From Roseovarius mucosus (lineage in GTDB: Bacteria > Pseudomonadota > Alphaproteobacteria > Rhodobacterales > Rhodobacteraceae), in the NCBI RefSeq assembly GCF_002080415.1, contig NZ_CP020475.1, positions 62,001 to 126,000 on the forward strand: a stretch of DNA of 64,000 nucleotides. The letters are read 5' to 3'. The position numbers and the translations under genes were made by a program. The notes under the pieces are model-generated. The model was not told where the DNA came from. It made no database searches and was given only the letters and a program-made list of their open reading frames with translations. The first letter of the stretch is position 1; the number at the start of each line of letters is the position of its first letter. Shown here piece by piece: positions 41,883-49,286 of the stretch.

Positions 41883-42611
41883 ATGAATACAGTCCACCAG
41901 GGCTGGACCGATCCCGGCATACGCCGGATCGTGATCCTGTCCTTCATTGCCCTTTCGGCGCTCGTCCTGGGTGCGGAAAACGCTCTTGCCCATGCCGTCA
42001 CAGAAGGTGACGCAGGCTATATCCAGGAAATCTGGGGGGTGAACATCATCCCCTTCATGTATCTCGGCGCCAAACACATGGTCACGGGATACGATCACAT
42101 CCTGTTCCTGCTCGGCGTCGTCTTCTTCCTCTACAAGATGAAGGATGTAGGCATCTATGTCAGCCTCTTCGCCCTCGGGCACTCGACCACGATGCTGGCC
42201 GGTGTCTGGTTCGGCTGGGGCATCAACGCCTACATCATCGACGCGATCATCGGCCTTTCGGTCGTCTACAAGGCGCTCGACAATCTCGGGGCTTATCAGC
42301 GCTGGTTTGGGTTCCAGCCGAACACCAAGGCCGCAACGCTGATCTTCGGCTTCTTCCACGGCACGGGCCTGGCCACGAAGATCCTAGACTACGAGATCGC
42401 GTCAGAGGGCCTACTGGCCAATCTTCTGGCGTTCAACGTGGGCGTCGAGCTTGGCCAGATCATGGCGCTTGCCGTGATCCTCATCGTCATGGGCTTCTGG
42501 CGGAAATCCCCAAGCTTCTTCCGCCAAGCCTACACCGCCAACGTCGTCATGATGTCCATGGGATTCATCCTCATGGGCCTGCAAATCACCGGCTACTTCG
42601 TAGCCACCTGA
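41883..42611 (+). CDS. HupE/UreJ family protein
   Basis: A 242-residue membrane protein of the HupE/UreJ_2 family. An apparent signal sequence (IVILSFIALSALVLGAENALAHA) precedes about six membrane segments. Key motifs are GYDHILFLLGVVFFLY (about 70-85), ALGHSTTMLAG (about 98-108) and FGFFHGTGLATKIL (about 157-170). The histidines in these motifs are typical of nickel/cobalt-handling HupE proteins. Start supported by GGAG upstream. It probably moves or exchanges Ni/Co at the membrane together with the His-rich neighbours. Direction of transport is not evident from sequence. Confidence 0.85.
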   Translation: MNTVHQGWTDPGIRRIVILSFIALSALVLGAENALAHAVTEGDAGYIQEIWGVNIIPFMYLGAKHMVTGYDHILFLLGVVFFLYKMKDVGIYVSLFALGHSTTMLAGVWFGWGINAYIIDAIIGLSVVYKALDNLGAYQRWFGFQPNTKAATLIFGFFHGTGLATKILDYEIASEGLLANLLAFNVGVELGQIMALAVILIVMGFWRKSPSFFRQAYTANVVMMSMGFILMGLQITGYFVAT

Positions 42612-42628
42612 GAATTTAGGAGACCAAA

Positions 42629-43252
42629 ATGTTTAACGCAAAAAAACCGAGCCTTGATGAGCTTCCCAGCTCCGCGCAGCTTATCCGTTCCACTGCCATT
42701 GCGGCGGCCAGCGCCGTTGCGATCCTTGTGACCGTCGTGCTGCCTGCCGAATACAACATCGACCCGACCGGGATCGGCGGGGTTCTCGGGCTGAGCGAGA
42801 TGGGTGAGATCAAAGCCCAGCTTGCGGAGGAGGCCGAAGCCGACAGGCTGTTGGAGATCGAAGCCGAAGAGCAGTCGAGCCTTATGAACGATATCTTTGG
42901 ACTTTTTGTCGGCACGGCATATGCACAGGACGCCGAAATCTGGCGTGACGAAACCACCTTTACGCTTGCACCCGGCGACAGTGCCGAGTGGAAGCTGGTC
43001 ATGGAAGAGGGCCAGACGGTGGAATACCGAATGCTGGTCGATGGCGGTCGGGTGAATTTTGACATGCACGGCCACGGCGGCGGCAATTCGGTGACCTATG
43101 AAAAGGGCCGCGGTTCGACGGGCGACGAGGGCGAGATCATCGCGGCATTCGACGGCGAACACGGATGGTTCTGGCGGAATCGGGACAGCCAGCCCGCAAC
43201 CGTGACTGTCCAGGTGCGCGGCGAATACACCGAATTCAAAGACGCAAGTTGA
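42629..43252 (+). CDS. membrane-anchored periplasmic protein of the metal locus
   Basis: A 207-residue protein. One transmembrane helix (LIRSTAIAAASAVAILVTVVLPAEYNI, about 18-44) is followed by a Glu-rich helical linker (EIKAQLAEEAEADRLLEIEAEEQ). The C-terminal beta-rich domain (EIWRDETTFTLAPGDSAEWKLVMEEGQTVEYRML) ends with FDMHGHGGGNSVTYEKG and HGWFWRNRD. It is commonly annotated as transmembrane anchor protein next to HupE-type genes. AGGAGACCAAA precedes the ATG. It starts 17 bp after the HupE stop, and a strong hairpin follows. It likely presents a periplasmic sensor or ligand domain; function unproven. Confidence 0.75.
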   Translation: MFNAKKPSLDELPSSAQLIRSTAIAAASAVAILVTVVLPAEYNIDPTGIGGVLGLSEMGEIKAQLAEEAEADRLLEIEAEEQSSLMNDIFGLFVGTAYAQDAEIWRDETTFTLAPGDSAEWKLVMEEGQTVEYRMLVDGGRVNFDMHGHGGGNSVTYEKGRGSTGDEGEIIAAFDGEHGWFWRNRDSQPATVTVQVRGEYTEFKDAS

Positions 43253-43258
43253 CACAAG

Positions 43259-43294
43259 GGCAGCCACCCGCATGAAAAGATGCGGGTGGTTGCC
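43259..43294 (+). terminator. strong hairpin ending the HupE operon
   Basis: 15-bp stem GGCAGCCACCCGCAT / ATGCGGGTGGTTGCC (one G-T pair) with a 6-nt loop, 6 bp past the stop. No U-tract, but position and stability fit termination or transcript stabilisation. Confidence 0.6.
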
Positions 43295-43426
43295 TGGCTC
43301 CGAAACAGACCTTGGATGAGTCCGCAGTCTCGCCTCAGATTTTCCCCCGAAACCAACCTCGGGCATCTTTTGGCCAATCAGTGAGTACCCGCGTGGCAAT
43401 GTCACGCCTATGTTACGGGATACTTC

Positions 43427-43457
43427 TTGACCTCCCCCTACTGGAAGCTTGCATAAG
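43427..43457 (+). promoter_or_regulatory. CueR-type promoter of the first copper operon
   Basis: TTGACC, 19-bp spacer containing CCCC-TACTGGAAGC dyad sequence, CATAAG as -10. The over-long spacer is the hallmark of MerR/CueR activation. The -10 ends only 7 bp ahead of the presumed ATG at 43464. Confidence 0.7.
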
Positions 43458-43463
43458 GATCGC

Positions 43464-43817
43464 ATGATCTGCGTTTTCCGCCTCATTTTGATTCTTGCAT
43501 TGAGCTTCGGTGCCGTGGTTGCGCCGGATGTATCGGCAGCGAATGCGGCTGAGGCAGCAATGGCTCAGATGGTGGGCGCTGAAAGCGGGGACGACCATTG
43601 CGGCGGATGCGATCCGATCGGATTTGCTGACGGGATAACCTGCGAGGGTGGGTGTACAGTCCCTTGTGGCGCGGGAACTACGGCCGGTATCGTAGCTCGT
43701 ACGTCAGCGATGACGCTTGAGATGGCCTTCGGTGTTGTCATCCCGGTCGCGGGACCTGTGATCCCGATTGGCGCGGTTCCCTCCCTTGATCCATTTCCTC
43801 CCAAGCTGCCTGTCTGA
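43464..43817 (+). CDS. small Cys-rich exported protein at the head of the copper operon
   Basis: A 117-residue exported protein. Signal peptide MICVFRLILILALSFGAVVAPDVSAANA, then a cysteine-rich loop DDHCGGCDPIGFADGITCEGGCTVPCGAGTT (about 46-76) with six cysteines. The hydrophobic C-terminal part is FGVVIPVAGPVIPIG. The cysteines suggest copper binding in the periplasm. ATG at 43464 follows AAGGATCGC. Because the CueR-type -10 element is so close, the mRNA would be nearly leaderless from this start. It heads the operon with multicopper oxidase and DUF411 protein. No family name is known. Confidence 0.65.
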   Translation: MICVFRLILILALSFGAVVAPDVSAANAAEAAMAQMVGAESGDDHCGGCDPIGFADGITCEGGCTVPCGAGTTAGIVARTSAMTLEMAFGVVIPVAGPVIPIGAVPSLDPFPPKLPV

Positions 43818-43907
43818 ACCTGATAGCGGCCTCGCTTGTTGCGGGGCCTGACCGTTGCCTTGGCCGAAGCTGGCTGAGTGCGACCCTTTCAGATCAAGGC
43901 AGAAGTA

Positions 43908-45347
43908 ATGACCCTCAACAGACTGATTTCACGACGGCACGTGCTGCGCACCGGTGCCGCTTTCACGGCCATATCCACTCTGTCACCGGCACGAGTAGCG
44001 ATGGCAGGTCCGACAGAGGACCCATTCTTGCTACGCGCTGCGGCCGGACAAGCCGCCCTGCGACCGGCACCCTACGGCCCTACCGACGTCTGGAGCTACA
44101 ACGGATCCCTCCCCGGCCCCGAGATCCGGGTGCGGCAGGGAGACCGAATTCGGGTTCTGGCCCGGAACGGGCTAAATGAAGGGACGACGGTCCACTGGCA
44201 TGGCATTCGCACACCCAATGCGATGGACGGTGTGCCGTTCCTGACACAGGACCCGATCCCGGTCGGTGGCGAGTTTCTCTACGAATTCGATGCGCTGGAC
44301 GCAGGTACATTCTGGTATCACCCGCACCAGCGCAGTTCGGAACAGGTCGGGCGCGGGCTTTACGGGCCGCTGATCGTCGAGGAAGCAAACCCGATCCGCG
44401 TGGATCGCGATTTGACCTGGATGCTCGATGACTGGCGGATGACCGGCGACGGACAGATTGCGACAGATTTCGGAAGCCGGCACGACGCGATGCACGGCGG
44501 TCGTATCGGCAATTCCGTGACGATCAACGGCCAGATCCCTGACCGTATCGCGGTGCGATCCGGGGAACGCATCCGCCTTCGGCTGGTCAATGCAGCGAAC
44601 GCGCGGATATTCGGGCTGGATTTCGGGGGGCTTGCGCCGGTCGTGGTCGCTCTGGACGGTCAACCCGTGTCACCTCATGTACCAGACGATGACATCGTGG
44701 TGGTCGGTCCGGCCATGCGTGTCGATCTGGTGATTGATATGACCGGCAAGCCCGGAGAGAGCCTGACCATCACCGATGTCTTCTACAGGGATCTGGAATA
44801 CCGTCTGGTCGATCTCGCCTACGGGCCGGATCGGTTACGGGACGCGGTCCCGGACTGGTCGATGGAACTGCCACCCAACCCGCTGGCCGAACCCGATATG
44901 CAAGCTGCCACGCGGCATCAGATCATCTTTAATGGCGGCATGATGGGGCAGATGATGATGGGCGGCGGCATGGGGTCCATGATGGAGCAGATGCGCGAAG
45001 GCAACATGTGGTTCATCAACGGCAAAGCAGCAACGGGGCACATGATGGATCCATTGCTGGTCCTGCCGCAGGGCACGTCGCATGTGCTGCAGATGGACAA
45101 TCGCACCGCGTGGCATCACCCGATGCATCTTCATGGACATTCGTTCCGTGTGATCACACGGAACGGGCAACCGACACGGCATCGCGAATGGCAGGACACC
45201 GTCCTGATGGCACCGGAGGAACGGGTCGAGATCGCCTTCGTGGCGGACAATCCGGGAGACTGGATGTTCCATTGTCACATCTTGGAACACCAGGCGGCCG
45301 GCATGATGGGCATCATACGTGTCGATCCTGGCACGACCAAAACCTGA
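43908..45347 (+). CDS. multicopper oxidase (CopA/CueO type), Tat-exported
   Basis: A 479-residue periplasmic oxidase, likely oxidising Cu(I) to the less harmful Cu(II). A Tat signal (ISRRHVLRTGAAFTAISTLSPARVAMA) leads the protein. The four copper motifs are HWHG (about 96-99), HPHQRSSEQ (about 139), HPMHLHGH (about 406) and HCHILEHQAAGMM (about 456). A Met-rich insertion, GGMMGQMMMGGGMGSMMEQM, just before the third domain resembles the CueO methionine segment that binds Cu(I). ATG at 43908 is preferred over an earlier ATG because AAGGCAGAAG precedes it. It follows the Cys-rich gene and precedes the DUF411 gene. Confidence 0.93.
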   Translation: MTLNRLISRRHVLRTGAAFTAISTLSPARVAMAGPTEDPFLLRAAAGQAALRPAPYGPTDVWSYNGSLPGPEIRVRQGDRIRVLARNGLNEGTTVHWHGIRTPNAMDGVPFLTQDPIPVGGEFLYEFDALDAGTFWYHPHQRSSEQVGRGLYGPLIVEEANPIRVDRDLTWMLDDWRMTGDGQIATDFGSRHDAMHGGRIGNSVTINGQIPDRIAVRSGERIRLRLVNAANARIFGLDFGGLAPVVVALDGQPVSPHVPDDDIVVVGPAMRVDLVIDMTGKPGESLTITDVFYRDLEYRLVDLAYGPDRLRDAVPDWSMELPPNPLAEPDMQAATRHQIIFNGGMMGQMMMGGGMGSMMEQMREGNMWFINGKAATGHMMDPLLVLPQGTSHVLQMDNRTAWHHPMHLHGHSFRVITRNGQPTRHREWQDTVLMAPEERVEIAFVADNPGDWMFHCHILEHQAAGMMGIIRVDPGTTKT

Positions 45348-45387
45348 AACAATCTCACGTAACGATCACCACGAAAGGAAAGAACCG

Positions 45388-45843
45388 ATGAAGAAACTAA
45401 TTGGACTTGCCAGTCTTGGCACCGCAGGTGCTGCCGCTGTCCTTGCAATGAGCCTGAATGCCGCGCCTGCAGCAGCGCAAGAGGCCACGCTCTACAAGAA
45501 CCCGCAATGCGGATGCTGCGAGAGCTATGCGGACTACCTGCGCGAGAATGGCTTCACGGTCGAGGTAAAGCCGACCCATGATCTGGCTCAGATCAGCCGT
45601 GATGCAGGTATCCCGGACGATTTCCAGGGCTGCCATACGACCTTTCTGGGTGACTACGTCGTCAGCGGTCATGTGCCAATTGATGTCGTCAACAAGTTGC
45701 TTGATGAGCGCCCGGACATTGCCGGTCTGACACTTCCCGGCATGCCGTTGGGATCGCCGGGTATGGGGGGCGCGAAGCAGGAACCGTTCAAGATTTACAC
45801 CGTCGAAGAAGGTGTGAACCCGACCGTCTATGCGGTCGAATGA
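45388..45843 (+). CDS. DUF411 periplasmic copper-binding protein
   Basis: A 151-residue exported protein. Signal peptide MKKLIGLASLGTAGAAAVLAMSLNAAPAAA. The mature part begins with TLYKNPQCGCCESYADYLRENGF (about 34-56), the thioredoxin-like metal-binding motif of DUF411, and continues with GCHTTFLGDYVVSGHVPIDVV with a second Cys-His site. The conserved C-terminus is LPGMPLGSPGMGG. This family is found next to copper genes; it is assumed to bind or deliver Cu(I). ATG at 45388 has AAAGGAAAGAACCG upstream. It is third in the operon started at 43464. Confidence 0.9.
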   Translation: MKKLIGLASLGTAGAAAVLAMSLNAAPAAAQEATLYKNPQCGCCESYADYLRENGFTVEVKPTHDLAQISRDAGIPDDFQGCHTTFLGDYVVSGHVPIDVVNKLLDERPDIAGLTLPGMPLGSPGMGGAKQEPFKIYTVEEGVNPTVYAVE

Positions 45844-45900
45844 TTAATTGCGCGGACTGGTGCGATCCCGTGCCTGACCGGTTTCAAGGGAAAACAAAGG

Positions 45901-46044
45901 ATGAAGTGCATGATGATGGATGGTGGAATGATGGGTGGCGGCATGATGATCGCGATGGGACTGGTTTGGTTACTCATCGTGGCGGTGCTGGTGCTCGCGG
46001 CAATCGCCTTGGTCAAATACATCCGCTCGGACAGCGGAAAATAG
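45901..46044 (+). CDS. 47-residue Met-rich single-span membrane protein
   Basis: Product with Met/Gly-rich N-terminus (MKCMMMDGGMMGGGMMIAMG) and one transmembrane helix (LVWLLIVAVLVLAAIALVKYI). AAGGGAAAACAAAGG precedes the ATG. Met-rich segments like this bind Cu(I); similar tiny proteins accompany copper operons. It is followed closely by another single-span protein. Too short for family recognition, but the sequence composition is not random. Confidence 0.65.
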   Translation: MKCMMMDGGMMGGGMMIAMGLVWLLIVAVLVLAAIALVKYIRSDSGK

Positions 46045-46056
46045 AAATGCGCCAAG

Positions 46057-46197
46057 ATGCGGAATGAGGGCGACAGCAACGGCGACGGCCTGTTGTCGAT
46101 GGGGATTGGTCTGGGGGCGTGCGTCCTGCTTGTCGTGGCATCGATAGTAGCACTCTCGTTGTATTTGGATAGCCAGAAGAAGGCACAAGCGACATGA
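46057..46197 (+). CDS. 46-residue single-span membrane protein
   Basis: Hydrophilic N-terminus (MRNEGDSNGDGLLSM), one hydrophobic helix (GIGLGACVLLVVASIVALSLYL) and a basic tail (DSQKKAQAT). The stop overlaps the start of the cytochrome c gene (ATGA), which strongly supports translation. It may anchor or assist the cytochrome. No family is known. Confidence 0.6.
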   Translation: MRNEGDSNGDGLLSMGIGLGACVLLVVASIVALSLYLDSQKKAQAT

Positions 46198-46619
46198 AAA
46201 ACACCATTAGGCTCGCCGCGGTCTTGCTCGCCACAACGGTCTCTCCCGTTTCGGCGGAGAGCGACTTGCGCATGGGCGAGCGTCTCTATCAGGAGAATTG
46301 TGCCAGTTGCCATGGCGCAAACCTGGAGGGGCAGCCTGATTGGCGCACCCGATTGCCGAACGGCAGATTGCCTGCCCCGCCGCATGATGCGTCGGGTCAT
46401 ACCTGGCATCATACGGACCGCGTATTGTTCGACATCGTGAAACGCGGACCGGCGGCGATTGTCGGGGCCGGTTATGAAAGCGACATGCCCGGATATGAGG
46501 GCGTACTGACAGATGACGAAATCACGTCGATCGTCGACTACATCAAGAGCACCTGGCCCGACAAAGAACGTGCCTTTCAGAGTGAGCGGACCCGCGAGGA
46601 CCAGCAAGCAAAGCCATGA
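46194..46619 (+). CDS. periplasmic cytochrome c
   Basis: A 141-residue c-type cytochrome. Signal peptide MKNTIRLAAVLLATTVSPVSAE, heme motif CASCH (about 37-41), and a likely axial Met in YESDMPGYEG (about 102). A characteristic insert PDWRTRLPNGRLPAPPHDASGHTWHHTD lies after the heme motif. It is closely related in sequence to the second cytochrome at 56890-57366. It is coupled to the small membrane protein upstream and to the thioredoxin downstream (ATGA overlaps). A role as electron acceptor of the multicopper oxidase or of thiol oxidation is inferred from position. Confidence 0.88.
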   Translation: MKNTIRLAAVLLATTVSPVSAESDLRMGERLYQENCASCHGANLEGQPDWRTRLPNGRLPAPPHDASGHTWHHTDRVLFDIVKRGPAAIVGAGYESDMPGYEGVLTDDEITSIVDYIKSTWPDKERAFQSERTREDQQAKP

Positions 46620-47212
46620 CCAGCTATCGTGACAATATGACTGTTCCCACGCCCCGCCGGAGAAATCTCGGCTTTGTGCTGGTGCCCGTCGTGGCTTTGG
46701 CCCTTATGGTCCTGTTTGGCTGGGGGCTTTTCAGCGAGGGCGATGATCTGCCGTCCGCGCTTATCGACAAGCCCGTACCGGAGTTTGCACTCGCTCCGGT
46801 GCTCGGCCGCGAGGAAGGTCTTTCGACGCAGGACCTGATCGGCCATGTTTCGCTGGTGAACGTCTTCGCCTCGTGGTGCGTGCCCTGCCGCGCCGAACAT
46901 CCGCTATTCATGGAATTGAGCGCCACGGGCGAAGTGCCGCTCTACGGGATCAACTACAAGGATCCGCCCGAACAGGCGCGCGCCTGGCTAGACGAACTGG
47001 GTGATCCCTACACCCGCATCGGGGCCGACATAAACGGACGTGCGGGCATCGAGTGGGGTGTTTACGGCGTGCCTGAAACCTATGTCATCACGTCCGACGG
47101 CACCATTGCCTACCGCCATGTCGGCCCCATCACGCGAGCGATTCTGGAGGAAACCCTTTTGCCGATCGTCCGTGATCTGAAAACCCAAGCCGGCAAGGAG
47201 CCAACGCCATGA
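46616..47212 (+). CDS. DsbE/CcmG-like thioredoxin, membrane-anchored
   Basis: A 198-residue protein with a single N-terminal transmembrane anchor (LGFVLVPVVALALMVLFGWGLF). The thioredoxin domain carries FASWCVPCRAEHP (active site WCVPC at about 84-88) and the cis-proline region GVYGVPETYVI. It resembles CcmG/DsbE, which supplies reductant for heme attachment to cytochrome c. The first ATG overlaps the cytochrome stop; a second ATG seven codons in is also possible. The next gene is another thioredoxin, overlapping by 4 bp, so both are in one operon with SCO1 and CcdA. Confidence 0.88.
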   Translation: MTSYRDNMTVPTPRRRNLGFVLVPVVALALMVLFGWGLFSEGDDLPSALIDKPVPEFALAPVLGREEGLSTQDLIGHVSLVNVFASWCVPCRAEHPLFMELSATGEVPLYGINYKDPPEQARAWLDELGDPYTRIGADINGRAGIEWGVYGVPETYVITSDGTIAYRHVGPITRAILEETLLPIVRDLKTQAGKEPTP

Positions 47213-47721
47213 AATATCTAAAAACGGCGCTGCTCGTCTGGGCATTGTCCGTCGGCGCTGCGTTTGCCGGGCCGCAAGGCTTCGCACTGCACGACACGCC
47301 GCAGCCGGTGATCAATGTGCGCTACGAGACCGAGGACGGCAGCCGTGGGGACATGGAGGATTTTCGCGGCAAGGTGATCCTCGTGAATGTTTGGGCAACC
47401 TGGTGCGTGCCATGCCGGGAAGAGATGCCGACGCTGGATGCGCTTCAGGCGGAACTTGGCGGCGACCGGTTCGAAGTGGTCGCCCTGTCCATCGACCGGG
47501 CCGGATCGCCCGTCGTGCGGCGTTTCTACGACGAGATCGGTGTCACCAATCTCAAGATATATGTCGACAAGACCATGCTGTCGATGACCGCGCTGCGCAC
47601 CGTCGGTCTGCCGACAACGATCCTGATCGACGCGCAGGGGCGGGAGCTTGGGAGACTGGTCGGCCCGGCCGAATGGGATGATCCCGAGATGGTCTCCTTC
47701 TTGCGAGGCTTTATCGAATAA
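47209..47721 (+). CDS. TlpA-family periplasmic thioredoxin
   Basis: A 170-residue exported thioredoxin. Signal peptide MKYLKTALLVWALSVGAAFAGP. Active site VWATWCVPCREEMPTL (WCVPC about 61-65) and cis-Pro region VGLPTTILIDAQG. TlpA proteins reduce periplasmic proteins such as SCO and copper chaperones. It follows the DsbE-like gene with a 4-bp overlap and precedes, after 82 bp, the small membrane protein and SCO1. Together they form a reductive pathway to periplasmic copper proteins. Confidence 0.88.
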   Translation: MKYLKTALLVWALSVGAAFAGPQGFALHDTPQPVINVRYETEDGSRGDMEDFRGKVILVNVWATWCVPCREEMPTLDALQAELGGDRFEVVALSIDRAGSPVVRRFYDEIGVTNLKIYVDKTMLSMTALRTVGLPTTILIDAQGRELGRLVGPAEWDDPEMVSFLRGFIE

Positions 47722-47803
47722 GCGCCCCTGAAAGAGCGCCGCCCGCCCTTGACCGCCCAGTTATCAGAATGACCAGTACTCAAACTTCAGAAGGATTTTC
47801 CGG

Positions 47804-48094
47804 ATGACCGACATATCATCTTCCAACGATGCGGGTGCCGCCGACATCGAAAGCGCAGGCAACTGGCCCCGGTGGTTGACACGCAGACGATTGCTGTTCG
47901 TCGGTGCGGCAACCGTGATGGGCGGCGGCATGGCTCTGAACTGGGGATGGCTCACCGCGATCGGGCTCGCGCCTGTCCTGGTCTCACTGGCACCCTGTGC
48001 CGCGATGTGCGGGCTTGGTCTGTGCATGAAGGGCGGGTCCGGCGGGAAATGCAACGATGCGGGTAGTGGCACGCCCGATCAATCCGAAAGGTGA
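47804..48094 (+). CDS. small Cys-rich membrane protein upstream of SCO1
   Basis: A 96-residue protein. It has an N-terminal soluble part, then a helix LLFVGAATVMGGGMALNWGWL and a second hydrophobic stretch TAIGLAPVLVSLAPCAAMCGLGLCM (about 52-76). The cysteines in PCAAMCGLGLC lie within or next to the membrane, followed by KGGSGGKCND. AGAAGGATTTTCCGG precedes the ATG. The stop overlaps the SCO1 start. Presumably a copper-related membrane protein; no family recognised. Confidence 0.65.
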   Translation: MTDISSSNDAGAADIESAGNWPRWLTRRRLLFVGAATVMGGGMALNWGWLTAIGLAPVLVSLAPCAAMCGLGLCMKGGSGGKCNDAGSGTPDQSER

Positions 48095-48798
48095 TGCAGT
48101 TGATTATCTATCTGACCCGGCGCGCCGCCTTGGTCACACTTGCGGCCACGATCTCCTTTCCGGCCTCCGCCAATCATCCGGGTGAAAATCTGGATGCGCG
48201 GATGTTCGAGATGGAGCCATACTTCCAGGCCATCGACGCAGCACAGGCCCCGGATTTCGAGTTGCGGAATGCGGAGGGCAATCCTGTGCGCTTGGCGGAT
48301 TTCAGCGAAAGGGTCGTCATCCTGCATTTCATCTACGCCAACTGCCCGGATCTCTGCCCGCTCCATGCGGAAAAGATCGCGGCGGTCCAGGCTTCGATCA
48401 ACGACGGGCCGATGAGCGATCTGGTGCAATTCATCTCGATCACGACCGATCCCGTGAATGACACGCCGGACGTTCTGCGCGACTACGCGGACCGGCATGG
48501 GCTCGATCCGAGCAACTGGGTCATTCTGACCAAACGGCCCGATCAGAGCGACGACGCGACGCGCCTTGTGGCGCGGGACTATGGGCTCGAGTTCACCACG
48601 ACCGCCGACAGCGACATGATGATGCACGGTGCGGTCACCCATGTCGTGGATATCGGCGGGCGGTTTGCCGCAAAGTTCCATGGCATGGATTTCAAGAATG
48701 TGAACCTGATCCTCTATGTCAGCGAGTTGATCAACAATGCCCAGCATCGACGCCGGGAACGCAGTTGGTGGGACCGGGTGACAGGGGTGTTTCAATGA
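48091..48798 (+). CDS. SCO1/SenC-family copper chaperone
   Basis: A 235-residue thioredoxin-fold protein that inserts copper into cytochrome oxidase or serves as a thiol reductase. N-terminal signal or anchor (RRAALVTLAATISFPASA). The copper motif CPDLCP (about 91-96) follows VVILHFIYAN, and a downstream histidine in MMMHGAVTHVVDIGG (about 175-188) is the likely third ligand. GTG at 48091 overlaps the stop of the preceding gene; ATG at 48094 is an equal alternative. The stop overlaps the next gene (ATGA). Confidence 0.88.
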   Translation: MMQLIIYLTRRAALVTLAATISFPASANHPGENLDARMFEMEPYFQAIDAAQAPDFELRNAEGNPVRLADFSERVVILHFIYANCPDLCPLHAEKIAAVQASINDGPMSDLVQFISITTDPVNDTPDVLRDYADRHGLDPSNWVILTKRPDQSDDATRLVARDYGLEFTTTADSDMMMHGAVTHVVDIGGRFAAKFHGMDFKNVNLILYVSELINNAQHRRRERSWWDRVTGVFQ

Positions 48799-49286
48799 GT
48801 GTCACCGCGACTGGCGTCAGGCTGTCCTCGACAGACGGAATTTCACTGACAGCCCTGCGTCGGTATTTTTCGGTAATCATCCCGGCCAATCTGGTCTGGG
48901 AGTTCGCGCACATGCCGCTCTACACGATCTGGAACGAGGGCACCTGGGGTGAGATCGTCTTCGCTGCGGTTCATTGCACGGGTGGCGACATCCTGATTGC
49001 CATGAGCGCGCTGGTGCTCGCCTTGATGATGTCGGGCCGAGGCTGGCCCATTGTCGCTTCGACGCGACGCTCGGTAACCGTCCTGACGGTGGTGTTCGGG
49101 TTGGGATATACGCTGTTCAGCGAATGGCTCAACATCGTGATCCGCGCGGCTTGGGCCTATTCGGACCTGATGCCGATCATTCCGGTCCTCGATGCAGGGC
49201 TGTCGCCCGTGCTGCAATGGATCGTAATCCCGCTGATTGCCTTCTGGTGGGCATCACGGCCCTTTAGCGGACATGGAAACGCATGA
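48795..49286 (+). CDS. four-span membrane protein, unknown function
   Basis: A 163-residue protein with about four transmembrane helices (ISLTALRRYFSVIIPANLVWEFAHM, AVHCTGGDILIAMSALVLALMM, VTVLTVVFGLGYTLFSEWLNI, PVLQWIVIPLIAFWW). Polar residues within the helices (EFAH, HCTGGD, SEWLN) hint at metal or heme binding. Start coupled to SCO1 (ATGA) and stop coupled to CcdA, so its expression is tied to thiol/copper functions. No family name is known. Confidence 0.7.
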   Translation: MSVTATGVRLSSTDGISLTALRRYFSVIIPANLVWEFAHMPLYTIWNEGTWGEIVFAAVHCTGGDILIAMSALVLALMMSGRGWPIVASTRRSVTVLTVVFGLGYTLFSEWLNIVIRAAWAYSDLMPIIPVLDAGLSPVLQWIVIPLIAFWWASRPFSGHGNA

